Virus record (IMG/VR): IMGVR_UViG_3300033571_009592
Coordinates: 1 to 51,643 of that record
DNA length: 51,643 bases
Origin: a virus
Direction: 5' to 3' (one strand)
Position numbers and translations under genes: made by a program. Shown here one piece after another: positions 14,919-22,909 of this stretch (the first letter of the stretch is position 1; each line of letters starts with the position of its first letter). The notes under the pieces were generated by a model. That model did no database searches. It was given only the letters and a program-made list of their open reading frames with translations, and was not told where the DNA came from.

Positions 14919-15535
14919 AAATTATAATATCTGAAAGTCAATATAAAAGATTATTAACTGAAGACGATAAAAGTTTTTTAGATGGTATGGTGGATTTTCC
15001 TAACATAAAAAATGTTATTGATCCTTTTGTTGCTAAAATATTTGTAACATTAAAAAATGATGGATCATTTACACCTAATACACAGTATTTAAATAGTAGT
15101 CTTCACAATATTTTTATGAGAATTGTTAGAGAGATTATGTCATTAACTGATTTTACTAAGGCGGAATGTGTGGTATTAGCACATAACTATAGTAGTGTTT
15201 ATTGGGGTGATATAGTTAAAGCATCTGAAACTGGAGATTGGAAATCTTTAGTAGGTAAACCATTAGAATTTTATGGGAAGTTTGAATGTCCTGCTACTGT
15301 TTATCATACAGGTATTGTAAATGGTTATTCTGAAGGTATTGGATATGCATACGCTACTGATTATGAAGATTTTATCAATAAAAAAGAACAACGTATTATT
15401 GATATAGAAGATAATGGTGGTAATATTAATTATGATCTTTCGGATGTAGATTGGGAACCTAATTGGGATTTTTCATATGATACTTTTTCTGAAGAAGACA
15501 TTGATTACGATAACATAAACATTAATTTAAATTAA
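14915..15535 (+). CDS. Propeptide-tagged putative capsid protein (SESQYKRLLTE)
   Basis: 206 residues. The N-terminus MKIIISESQYKRLLTE ends in L-T-E, a predicted prohead-protease site after residue 16. The same tag with variations opens the next two genes. Residues about 45-95 contain a helical module (LTDFTKAECVVLAHNYSSVYW) seen in several tagged proteins; the C-terminus is very acidic and aromatic (DVDWEPNWDFSYD). Likely an internal head protein; exact function unknown. Confidence 0.7.
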   Translation: MKIIISESQYKRLLTEDDKSFLDGMVDFPNIKNVIDPFVAKIFVTLKNDGSFTPNTQYLNSSLHNIFMRIVREIMSLTDFTKAECVVLAHNYSSVYWGDIVKASETGDWKSLVGKPLEFYGKFECPATVYHTGIVNGYSEGIGYAYATDYEDFINKKEQRIIDIEDNGGNINYDLSDVDWEPNWDFSYDTFSEEDIDYDNININLN

Positions 15536-15536
15536 A

Positions 15537-16115
15537 GTGAGAATTAAGATTAATGAAGAACAATATAATAGATTACTAAGTGAGAATGTAGATTCTAAAT
15601 TAGGCGATATAATAACTAAACCTATAATTAGAATAATGATTTCTTTAAAGAATGATTATGATGTTGATTTTGACGGGTATTTAGGTATTGAAAAAATAAA
15701 ACAGGATTTTAGTTTAAACCACTCAGACGCACTAAGTTTAATACATAATTATAAAGAATACTTTCAAAATAAAAGTATCGATGAATTTGATCAAATGTTG
15801 GGTAAACCATTAACAAAAATTAATGAATATATTATTAGTGTAAATTTACCCGCAATTGTTCAGGCTAGAGCTTTTGTAGATTCTAAAATAATTGTTAGGG
15901 CTAGTTCACCACAAGAAGCTTTAGATTTGGCTGCAAACGGAGATTATGTAACAATGGATATTGACAGAGGAAGTAGATATAATCAAAATGTTGATTTAGA
16001 TTGGGATTTTGATGATGTAGAAATAGTTGATGATATGGCTACCGATGTATTAAATGATTATTCAAATGAGTGGGGAGAAAACGAAATCAATAGATTTATT
16101 AAATTAAAACAATGA
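15537..16115 (+). CDS. Propeptide-tagged putative capsid protein (NEEQYNRLLSE)
   Basis: 192 residues. GTG start 1 nt after the previous stop; no nearby ATG would preserve the tag MRIKINEEQYNRLLSE (predicted cut after residue 16). Body contains the shared helical module (QDFSLNHSDALSLIHNYKEY) and an acidic C-terminal part. Paralogue of the 14915 product by layout, with weak sequence similarity beyond the tag and module. Confidence 0.68.
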   Translation: MRIKINEEQYNRLLSENVDSKLGDIITKPIIRIMISLKNDYDVDFDGYLGIEKIKQDFSLNHSDALSLIHNYKEYFQNKSIDEFDQMLGKPLTKINEYIISVNLPAIVQARAFVDSKIIVRASSPQEALDLAANGDYVTMDIDRGSRYNQNVDLDWDFDDVEIVDDMATDVLNDYSNEWGENEINRFIKLKQ

Positions 16116-16540
16116 GAATAATAATTACAGAAAGTCAATACAAAAAAATATTATTAAGGGAGTTTGGTGAAACTATTAAAGACCCTAAAAAATGGTATCG
16201 TAAGATACTTAAATGGGTTGATAACGACCCAAAAAGAATAAACTTTGAAAGTAGTTCTTTTGAAACTGTGGCTTATGATGATAAAGATATTTACTTAGGT
16301 TACTATGATAAAGAAAATAATTTCGGATTTGTAGTTACTGAATACGGTATAGGTGTTGACGATTACACTGAAGAAGAAATATTGGATGAAGAAGATGCTG
16401 CTGGTGGCGGTGATGCTCCTGCTGGTGCTAGTTCATCTAAATGGCCCCTTAAAGACGTTAACAGAGGTCCTGCAAATACAATAGATAATTCTGCTTGGTC
16501 AGTAGAACCAGCAAGAGGTCCCGCAAATCAATTAACTTAA
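16112..16540 (+). CDS. Propeptide-tagged protein with low-complexity tail
   Basis: 142 residues. Tag MRIIITESQYKKILLRE (predicted cut after residue 17), then a small domain (residues 20-90), an acidic linker and a Gly/Ala/Ser-rich tail in which RGPAN occurs twice. It overlaps the previous gene by 4 nt and ends the first tagged cluster. The tail looks like a flexible surface or DNA-condensing extension; function unknown. Confidence 0.65.
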   Translation: MRIIITESQYKKILLREFGETIKDPKKWYRKILKWVDNDPKRINFESSSFETVAYDDKDIYLGYYDKENNFGFVVTEYGIGVDDYTEEEILDEEDAAGGGDAPAGASSSKWPLKDVNRGPANTIDNSAWSVEPARGPANQLT

Positions 16541-16636
16541 TTAGTTACTTCCGTTGTTTGTTTGAGTTTCATTAGTCTGATTAGACTGATTAGTTGGTTT
16601 TACAACAGGTTTTTTCTTTTTACAACCACATCCCAT
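16541..16636 (-). CDS. Micro-protein MGCGCKKKK-type
   Basis: 31 residues: MGCGCKKKKP followed by an Asn/Gln/Thr-rich tail. The CGC plus lysine head is repeated in the still smaller ORF at 16715 on the same strand. Together they occupy the otherwise gene-free interval 16541-16860. The stop abuts the previous plus-strand stop. Possibly metal- or nucleic-acid-binding; no direct evidence beyond composition and repetition. Confidence 0.5.
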   Translation of the reverse strand: MGCGCKKKKPVVKPTNQSNQTNETQTNNGSN

Positions 16637-16714
16637 GATTAAAATTTTTAAAGGTAATATTATTATACCTACAATTATAGGTATTTTAAATTTTTTTGTA
16701 AATAGTTAAAAATA

Positions 16715-16756
16715 CTATTTTTTTGGTTTACCACAACCACATCCTCCACCTTTCAT
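16715..16756 (-). CDS. Possible 13-residue Cys/Gly micro-protein
   Basis: ATG-initiated ORF encoding MKGGGCGCGKPKK. It shares the CGC-lysine theme with the micro-protein at 16541 on the same strand. So short an ORF can arise by chance; the compositional match to its neighbour is the only support. Confidence 0.3.
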   Translation of the reverse strand: MKGGGCGCGKPKK

Positions 16757-16832
16757 AGCGTTAGTTTTTTTTAATGTTATTATATAATAAATATAAAGTA
16801 ATATTATTATTTGTAAAATGTTTTGATAAAAA

Positions 16833-16864
16833 TTTGTTTATTTAGAATAAAATAATTATATTTG
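16833..16864 (+). promoter_or_regulatory. Bacteroidota-type promoter
   Basis: TTTG (16833-16836), 20-nt spacer, TATATTTG (16857-16864), 15 nt before the ATG at 16880. It isolates the metallopeptidase from the tagged capsid genes upstream. Confidence 0.75.
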
Positions 16865-16879
16865 TCTAAAATATTTCAA

Positions 16880-17839
16880 ATGGACACAGATTTTTTAAAA
16901 GAAGTTTTATCACTACCATCAATATCGGGTAACGAAAGTGTGGTTAGGGATTATATAATAAATTTCGCAGAAGTTAATGGTATTACTCATTATGTCGATA
17001 ATAAAGGTAACTTATACCTTACTAAAGGTATGTTAGATTCTATTGACGATTACTTTCCCTGTGTTGTTTCACATATGGATACTGTACATAGAACACATAA
17101 ATCATTGATTGAATCTAATCAAAGATTAATTATAAAGGAAAGTATGGAAGGTGCACTCATTGCATATCATCCCGAAACCGAATATCAAACAGGTATAGGT
17201 GGTGATGATAAATGTGGTGTCTATGTATGTTTGGAACTATTCAAAAAATTCGATAAGTTGAAAGGCGCCTTCTTTGTAGAAGAAGAAATAGGTATGTTAG
17301 GTTCTAAAGAATCTGATGATAATTTTTTTAGTAATGTTGGTTACGCAATTCAATTTGACGCACCTTCATCTAATTGGATAACTGAGGTATGTTTTGGTGT
17401 TAAACTATTTGATGAGGAATTCAAAAATCAAATAAAAGAAACCTTAAACGAATCAGGATATACTAAATTTAGTAACGACCCATTTACTGATGTAAATCAA
17501 TTGGCAACTAAATATGATTTTAGTTGTTTGAACTTAGGTTGTGGTTATTATAGACAACATACTGATTCTGAATATGTAGTTATTTCAGAAGTATATGACT
17601 CTGTAAATGCTGGTGAAAAACTAATTTCTAAACTGGGTAATGTTAAATATACTCATAAAAAAGTAATTGTGGAAACAAAACATAATCCTTATACATATAA
17701 TTTTGATTTAGATGAAGATATGGATGAGTTTGACGAGTTAGGAGAGGGTATTACTGACTTAGTTATTGATTTATTTCTTAATGGAGTTAGTGAAGAAGAA
17801 ATAAAGTATGAAGTGTCTAAATATTTAAGAAGTTATTAA
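16880..17839 (+). CDS. M20-like zinc metallopeptidase/aminopeptidase
   Basis: 319 residues. Metal-site motifs in order: VSHMDTVH (H-x-D), GIGGDDKCGV (bridging Asp), FFVEEEIGMLGS (catalytic and metal Glu pair), IQFDAP and a late RQHTDSEYV histidine, as in the M20/peptidase T clan of dinuclear zinc exopeptidases. The lid domain is very short. It may process peptides or amide-linked metabolites; a surface-degrading role is less likely because there is no signal peptide. The start at 16880 is preferred because the in-frame TTG at 16862 lies inside the promoter box. Confidence 0.82.
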   Translation: MDTDFLKEVLSLPSISGNESVVRDYIINFAEVNGITHYVDNKGNLYLTKGMLDSIDDYFPCVVSHMDTVHRTHKSLIESNQRLIIKESMEGALIAYHPETEYQTGIGGDDKCGVYVCLELFKKFDKLKGAFFVEEEIGMLGSKESDDNFFSNVGYAIQFDAPSSNWITEVCFGVKLFDEEFKNQIKETLNESGYTKFSNDPFTDVNQLATKYDFSCLNLGCGYYRQHTDSEYVVISEVYDSVNAGEKLISKLGNVKYTHKKVIVETKHNPYTYNFDLDEDMDEFDELGEGITDLVIDLFLNGVSEEEIKYEVSKYLRSY

Positions 17840-17840
17840 T

Positions 17841-18032
17841 ATGTGGGATTTCGATAATTTTGATAGAAATAAAATAAGGAAATATTCTTTAATTGCGGTA
17901 TTAACTTTTTTTAGTATCACCGCTTTATTTTTGATTTTTCCTTTTTTATTCTATACTATTGTATTTTTGGGTATTTTAATACCTACATTTTTTTTAATTA
18001 AAAACTATAAAAAAGACAAATATGAAGAGTAA
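17841..18032 (+). CDS. Small two-pass membrane protein
   Basis: 63 residues with two adjacent hydrophobic segments (about 16-35 and 38-54) and a basic tail (KNYKKDKYEE). It starts 1 nt after the peptidase stop and overlaps the next start by 11 nt. Function unknown. Confidence 0.6.
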   Translation: MWDFDNFDRNKIRKYSLIAVLTFFSITALFLIFPFLFYTIVFLGILIPTFFLIKNYKKDKYEE

Positions 18033-20229
18033 CATTTTAAGAGAAAGTGGTATTGTTGAAAGAATCATTGGTGATTTATCTGTTTATGGTGATATACCTA
18101 ACAAAGGTTTTTTAGGTGGGGGTGCAGTTGCAAATTTATTAATGAGTTATGTTTGGGAAGAAGATTACCCAATTAATGATTTAGATATTTTTATAGAGGA
18201 TGAAGGTGATACTATTAGACAACGACCAAATTCACCTGTAAGAAGTGCGAATTTATCTATTGAAGGTGACGGTTATATGGTAACAAAATTATCCTTTGAA
18301 TCGGGAACTACCTATAGAATAATGGGTGTTGAAAGGGAGGGTATGCTCAATACAATAGTAATTAGTAAAATATATGATAGAGAAAAAAGAAAAGATTACA
18401 ATTATATATTAAATGGATTTGATTTTAATTGTTGTCAGGTTGGTATTGATTTGGAGAGTAACAAATTATTTTATACTGAAGATTTTGAAAACTTCTTAAA
18501 TAATAAACAATTAGAAGTTACTGCAATTTATACACCATCACATACTGCAATAAGATTATTTAAGAAGATTGATGAACTTAAATGTTACTGCAATGTGGAT
18601 GAGTGTATGGAGTTACTATCTCAACCACTTATAACAGAAAATATTTTAAAGATAAATAAAACCCATTTTGGTTTATATTTTAGTTTGAAATATAGGGATA
18701 TGTATATGAAGTATTATACCAATATTAAAGAATACTTCAAAATGGTTAGATTATTTGATCACAAAAAAAGATTGTGGATTGAGAAACACAAAGGTGAAAA
18801 TAATATACCATCAACACACACACTCGCTTGGTTAGATAATAAAACTGTAATACCACAACAACTATTAGACAGTTGGGCAAAACATAGTGAAGTTATATGG
18901 ACTTTAGAACCAAAAAAATTCATTAAACCTAACAAAGTTATTATGGATGTGTTAAAAGATATGAATTTTAATCCTTTAACATTCATGAATGCGTATAGAA
19001 TAACCACCAATAAATTAAATAAAAAATTAAAAGAGAAAGCAAATAAAGTACTTACAGGTAACTATAAGTTATGTAAAATGTTGGCTATTGTTGATAGTGA
19101 TTTCTATGATTGCGATTTTGATGAAAAACATTTAGATTATGTTGAAAATTTTGTTGATAGTGAAAGATGGGCACTTGTAACTATGGTTAGAGAAAGGATG
19201 AATGTGCAGGAATCTTATAACTTAATAAAAGATATTAAAAAGATATTAAATAAAGAAGGTGAATGGGTTTCAGAATTAATCTCACAATACCTCCACAGGA
19301 AAAATAAGGCGGTTAAACCTACTTATGAAAATATCCTAAACGGTATCTCCAAAGAAAAAGAAAAATATTGTGTAAGTCTAATTAAACCTTTATCTTTAGA
19401 TGAATTAAATTTACCTAATGAAGATATAAAGATTAAAGAGTTAACTACTGAATTGGATCTTAGATGGGCTGGTAAGAAATTAAATAATTGTATGAATAAT
19501 TCTGGACAAAATTACGCAGGTAAAATAAAAAGTGGTAAAACTAAATTATTTGTGATAATGACAAAAAACAATATGTCTGGTTTAGAATTCGAATTAGTTG
19601 AGGAAACTGTTTATCGTATAGTGCAGATATTATCTTATTGTAATAAAGTGACTAGTGAATATCATAAAACTGTTGGTAATCTTCTAGCAAATTATTTAAA
19701 TATGAAACATTTAAAAGAGATTTATGAATCTAAGATGAGTTCATTTGTTAGTATTGATTTACTGAATAGATCATTTTTATTGAATCTAAAAGACGAAAAA
19801 ACTAGTGAAAACCCAACAGCTTTATTTGGTGAAGGTTTATATGGTGGTGGAATTGTTATGGAAGAGGAGGTAACGGAAGAATATGTTATGGAAGAAGAGT
19901 TAACGGAAGAAGGAATACGTGTGGAATTACCTAATCCAGATGGTGAAGGTGATATACTAGTGCCAATTAGAAATATTGGGGATATTCGAAATTATAATGA
20001 TATACGACAACCATTTGAATTGAGAGTTGTGTTACCAGAAGAATTGGAACAACGAATAGAGAGAATTCAACAAGAAGATAGAACAATAATAGTACCCGAT
20101 ACACCAATGGGAAATAACGCTCCCCCAATTATTCAAATGAATTGTAATATAGTACCAACTAATTTATGGGATAATCAACCCATTAATGATAATGATAATG
20201 AAATTGGGTATAACGATTATAGGGATTAA
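18022..20229 (+). CDS. Nucleotidyltransferase-fold/PcfJ-like fusion with LxE propeptide
   Basis: 735 residues. MKSNILRE gives a predicted L-x-E cleavage site after residue 8. LGGGAVANLL (31-40) and INDLDIFIED (51-60) are the glycine motif and D-x-D of a nucleotidyltransferase fold. Residues about 474-560 (WAGKKLNNCMNNSG, then IVQILSYCNKVT) resemble the PcfJ-like domain. The C-terminal 120 residues are acidic and repetitive (EEEVTEEYVMEEELTEE). A packaged nucleotidyltransferase is the most economical reading, but neither activity nor packaging is proven. Confidence 0.6.
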   Translation: MKSNILRESGIVERIIGDLSVYGDIPNKGFLGGGAVANLLMSYVWEEDYPINDLDIFIEDEGDTIRQRPNSPVRSANLSIEGDGYMVTKLSFESGTTYRIMGVEREGMLNTIVISKIYDREKRKDYNYILNGFDFNCCQVGIDLESNKLFYTEDFENFLNNKQLEVTAIYTPSHTAIRLFKKIDELKCYCNVDECMELLSQPLITENILKINKTHFGLYFSLKYRDMYMKYYTNIKEYFKMVRLFDHKKRLWIEKHKGENNIPSTHTLAWLDNKTVIPQQLLDSWAKHSEVIWTLEPKKFIKPNKVIMDVLKDMNFNPLTFMNAYRITTNKLNKKLKEKANKVLTGNYKLCKMLAIVDSDFYDCDFDEKHLDYVENFVDSERWALVTMVRERMNVQESYNLIKDIKKILNKEGEWVSELISQYLHRKNKAVKPTYENILNGISKEKEKYCVSLIKPLSLDELNLPNEDIKIKELTTELDLRWAGKKLNNCMNNSGQNYAGKIKSGKTKLFVIMTKNNMSGLEFELVEETVYRIVQILSYCNKVTSEYHKTVGNLLANYLNMKHLKEIYESKMSSFVSIDLLNRSFLLNLKDEKTSENPTALFGEGLYGGGIVMEEEVTEEYVMEEELTEEGIRVELPNPDGEGDILVPIRNIGDIRNYNDIRQPFELRVVLPEELEQRIERIQQEDRTIIVPDTPMGNNAPPIIQMNCNIVPTNLWDNQPINDNDNEIGYNDYRD

Positions 20230-20264
20230 CTTATCGATAAAATAGTATAATTTATTTTTCCCAG

Positions 20265-20273
20265 ATATTTATA
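20265..20273 (+). promoter_or_regulatory. ATATTTATA promoter-like motif
   Basis: Exact motif 16 nt before the ATG at 20290. Confidence 0.45.
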
Positions 20274-20289
20274 ATAAAATGGTGGGAAG

Positions 20290-20478
20290 ATGGAAAATGG
20301 TAGCACTGTTGATAAGGCATTATTTTATTTGGGTAAAATAAATCCTGAAGAACTACAAAATAATTTTGATCTAATTTATGATAGATACAAAGCTAGAGCA
20401 GAAAAAAAAGGTCTTCATGGGGATATTAAATTTGTAGAATCATTAGAGACTATCTTTATCTATGTTATGATAATTTGA
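20290..20478 (+). CDS. Small hypothetical protein overlapping a terminator
   Basis: 62 residues, mostly charged helix (DLIYDRYKARAEKK). Its last 11 codons lie inside the terminator stem-loop at 20445-20493, so the protein tail (IFIYVMII) may be dictated by RNA structure. It has an ATATTTATA motif upstream. No family recognised. Confidence 0.5.
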   Translation: MENGSTVDKALFYLGKINPEELQNNFDLIYDRYKARAEKKGLHGDIKFVESLETIFIYVMII

Positions 20479-20493
20479 TAGTCTCTTTTTTTT
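20445..20493. terminator. Terminator between convergent genes
   Basis: AGAGACTATC (20445-20454) pairs perfectly with GATAGTCTCT (20477-20486), 22-nt loop, followed by a T run to 20493. It overlaps the end of the 20290 gene and abuts the ferritin stop on the other strand. Confidence 0.7.
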
Positions 20494-20980
20494 ATGAATT
20501 TCTGACGTTCAAATCAAATTGATATAAACCTGATCCGTTATTACCAATTATCTTCAATTGATTGATTAATGATTTAAATTTATACTCTTCTTCTCTTTGT
20601 TCACATATAAACCATTGAATAAAGTTTTCTGTATTAAAATCATTTGTTTCTCTACACGCAATTAATAATTCATTGAATGTATTAGTTATTTCTTTTTCAT
20701 TGAACAAACTATCCTCAAAAAAACGTAAAAGATTAAATTCTTCGTATTTATCTTCTAAAAAAGTGTTTGTTGGTATAGATGGTTTTTGATCACATTCCAA
20801 TAAAAAATCACATATCTTTAACATATGATGTCTTTCTTCTTCTGATTGTTTTCTAAAGAATTTTGCGACACCACTATAACCATTTACATCACATAAGATA
20901 GATAGGTTTAAATAATAGAAAGACGCTCTATTTTCTAACCATAATTGACTATTTAATAAGTTTAAAACTTTTTCATTCAT
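20492..20980 (-). CDS. ftnA: Ferritin (FtnA-like)
   Basis: 162 residues. Ferroxidase ligands follow the bacterial ferritin pattern: Glu16 in WLENRAS, Glu49 and His52 in SEEERHHM, a Glu in the third helix (FNEKEITN), and WFICEQREEE with Glu and Gln in the fourth. Predicted to form a 24-mer iron-storage cage, taking up Fe2+. The frame extends 38 codons upstream, but MNEKVLNLLNSQ begins the ferritin homology and starts 1 nt after the bS21 stop, so the two form a small minus-strand operon. Ferritin is uncommon in phages. Confidence 0.88.
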   Translation of the reverse strand: MNEKVLNLLNSQLWLENRASFYYLNLSILCDVNGYSGVAKFFRKQSEEERHHMLKICDFLLECDQKPSIPTNTFLEDKYEEFNLLRFFEDSLFNEKEITNTFNELLIACRETNDFNTENFIQWFICEQREEEYKFKSLINQLKIIGNNGSGLYQFDLNVRNS

Positions 20981-20981
20981 A

Positions 20982-21170
20982 TTAATTATTTTTATTTTTT
21001 TTATTCTGGATAAAAATAGCTTTATTCTTTTCTTCTCTATTTTTAACTGATTTTTTAACAAATTCTTGTCTGTCCCTACATTCTTTAGTGACATTGGTTT
21101 TAATGAATTTACCTTTTAGTTCTTTTAAGGCTCTTTCTATGTTACCATTTTTAACTTCTATCTTTAACAT
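20982..21170 (-). CDS. rpsU: Ribosomal protein bS21 homologue
   Basis: 62 residues, the usual bS21 length. MLKIEVKNGNIERALKELK is the N-terminal strand-helix and the Arg/Lys-rich second helix follows (TKECRDRQEFVKKS), ending in a basic tail that fits the Bacteroidota form of the protein. In Bacteroidota, bS21 helps occlude the anti-Shine-Dalgarno sequence of 16S rRNA. A phage copy could exchange with host bS21 and bias initiation towards phage mRNAs. Coexpressed with ferritin. Confidence 0.87.
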   Translation of the reverse strand: MLKIEVKNGNIERALKELKGKFIKTNVTKECRDRQEFVKKSVKNREEKNKAIFIQNKKNKNN

Positions 21171-21196
21171 ATTGATAAATTTTATAATAAAATGTA

Positions 21197-21205
21197 ATAT
21201 TTATA
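21197..21205 (+). promoter_or_regulatory. ATATTTATA promoter-like motif
   Basis: Exact motif in the divergent intergenic region between bS21 (-) and the tagged protein at 21230 (+), 24 nt before that start codon, in the sense orientation of the tagged gene. Confidence 0.5.
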
Positions 21206-21229
21206 ATTATAAAAGTAAATATAAAGGAA

Positions 21230-22309
21230 ATGAAAATAGTAAATATATTAAATGAAGGTAAAATTAATAATATACATAGAAAATTATTAAACGCAATTAA
21301 TAATTCTTTGGGTTATGATGACTCTATTGAAGACGCTTGGACATTTTTAAGTGATGACTTATCTATTGATGATATGGATTTAAAAATAGAGGTTTTACAC
21401 CTATATAATCAATACGATGATGAAGAAGGATTTAATAATCTACAGGATTCAGATTTGGATGGGGCAGGAAACATTGATAATGATAGAATAATGGCGTTGG
21501 CGTTATTTTTAGATGTACCACCTATTTTAATTGAGGACATGATGTACTCACATTTTGATATGAATACATATAAAGATTTGACTACCGAAAAAGTTTATGC
21601 CGTTGGTGATGAAAGTGAGGCAGAAGAATCTATGAGACTTTATTTTTCAGATTTTGTTGATAATCAAGGAGGTTTAGAAAATATCGACAGATATTTATTA
21701 GATGACTATATAGAAATTGATGAATATGTAGTGAGACAATTCGCTAGAGAAGAGGCGGAAATTATTGTTGATGATATGGATGAAGATGATGTTATTAGTG
21801 AAGCGGGTTATGATAAAGATGATATAGAATCAGTTATTGAGGACTTAGAAGAAAAAATTAGTGAATTAAATGATGAGATAAGAAGTTTAGAATCTGAAAT
21901 GGATGAATTTATTTCAGATAATGATGAAGGTGATTATGATTCAGAAATAGAAGATTTAGAGGAAAGAATTAATGAATTAATGACTGAAATGAGTAATTTA
22001 GAATCTCAGTTAGAGACAGAAAAAAGTAATTTAGAATCTCTTTATGAAACCGCCAAAGAAGAGTTAATAGATAAAAAAGAAGAAGAAATATATGATAATA
22101 TAGAATATAGCGGGGTAGATTATTTTACAAATGAACTAGGTTATACTTTTACAGATGCAGTTAATCGATACTTTACATTAGATGAAAGTGCGTTAGAGGA
22201 ATATTTGGCAGAAAATGAAGATAGAGGTCAAACTTTAGGACCCTATGACGGACAAGAAAATGAACAATATTATGATGGTACATATTATTTTATATACAGG
22301 ACAGATTAA
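21230..22309 (+). CDS. Acidic coiled-coil protein with LxE propeptide
   Basis: 359 residues. MKIVNILNE gives a predicted L-N-E cut after residue 9. Residues about 10-75 contain the helical module shared with other tagged proteins (FLSDDLSIDDMDLKIEVLHLY). From about 200 to 285 a long Glu-rich coiled coil carries heptads and an SNLES repeat. The C-terminus is Tyr-rich. The strong acidity resembles scaffold or DNA-mimic internal proteins, but function is unknown. First gene after an ATATTTATA motif; heads a five-gene tagged cluster. Confidence 0.65.
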   Translation: MKIVNILNEGKINNIHRKLLNAINNSLGYDDSIEDAWTFLSDDLSIDDMDLKIEVLHLYNQYDDEEGFNNLQDSDLDGAGNIDNDRIMALALFLDVPPILIEDMMYSHFDMNTYKDLTTEKVYAVGDESEAEESMRLYFSDFVDNQGGLENIDRYLLDDYIEIDEYVVRQFAREEAEIIVDDMDEDDVISEAGYDKDDIESVIEDLEEKISELNDEIRSLESEMDEFISDNDEGDYDSEIEDLEERINELMTEMSNLESQLETEKSNLESLYETAKEELIDKKEEEIYDNIEYSGVDYFTNELGYTFTDAVNRYFTLDESALEEYLAENEDRGQTLGPYDGQENEQYYDGTYYFIYRTD

Positions 22310-22315
22310 AAAATT

Positions 22316-22909
22316 ATGTTAAAGGAAAAATATTTAAAAAAAATTATTAGAAGGGTTTTATCTGAGAACTATCAATCAGATATGGAGTCATACAATGAAA
22401 TTAAAAATTTACTATATAGGGTATGGGATAAACTAAAAGAAAGGGGTATATCGCCGAAATTAGATGGGTTAACATATAATTTGGCAGATATTAAAAAAAA
22501 CAGTAATCTAGAGTTACATATTTTATTACCAATATGGTTTGAATATAATGGTGGTTTCGAAAAGGTGTATGAGGAGTATTTAAATAATTTAGAAGGTAAA
22601 GAATTTAATATCACTGAATCTGAATATGATTTAGATATGAATATTATGATATTAAATGTTGAATTATATATTGAGGAATTTTCAGTTGAATTAGGGGTTA
22701 GGGTTCTGGATAGTGAAGTTAATGGGTTTATATTAAATGATGATGGTGAGGAAATACAGATGAGAATGACAATTCAGGATCAGTTGGCGGAGTTAGAATA
22801 CGATTCACAAGATTTTGAGCAATATATAAAAGAAAATATTATAAATACATTAAATGAGTTATTTGAAGAAAAATATGGTATAACAATAAATGATATAAGA
22901 TTTGTATGA
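22316..22909 (+). CDS. Propeptide-tagged putative capsid protein
   Basis: 197 residues. KKIIRRVLSE at residues 8-17 ends in L-S-E, predicting cleavage after residue 17. The mature part is acidic with alternating strands; no motif recognised. Overlaps the next gene by 4 nt. Confidence 0.62.
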   Translation: MLKEKYLKKIIRRVLSENYQSDMESYNEIKNLLYRVWDKLKERGISPKLDGLTYNLADIKKNSNLELHILLPIWFEYNGGFEKVYEEYLNNLEGKEFNITESEYDLDMNIMILNVELYIEEFSVELGVRVLDSEVNGFILNDDGEEIQMRMTIQDQLAELEYDSQDFEQYIKENIINTLNELFEEKYGITINDIRFV

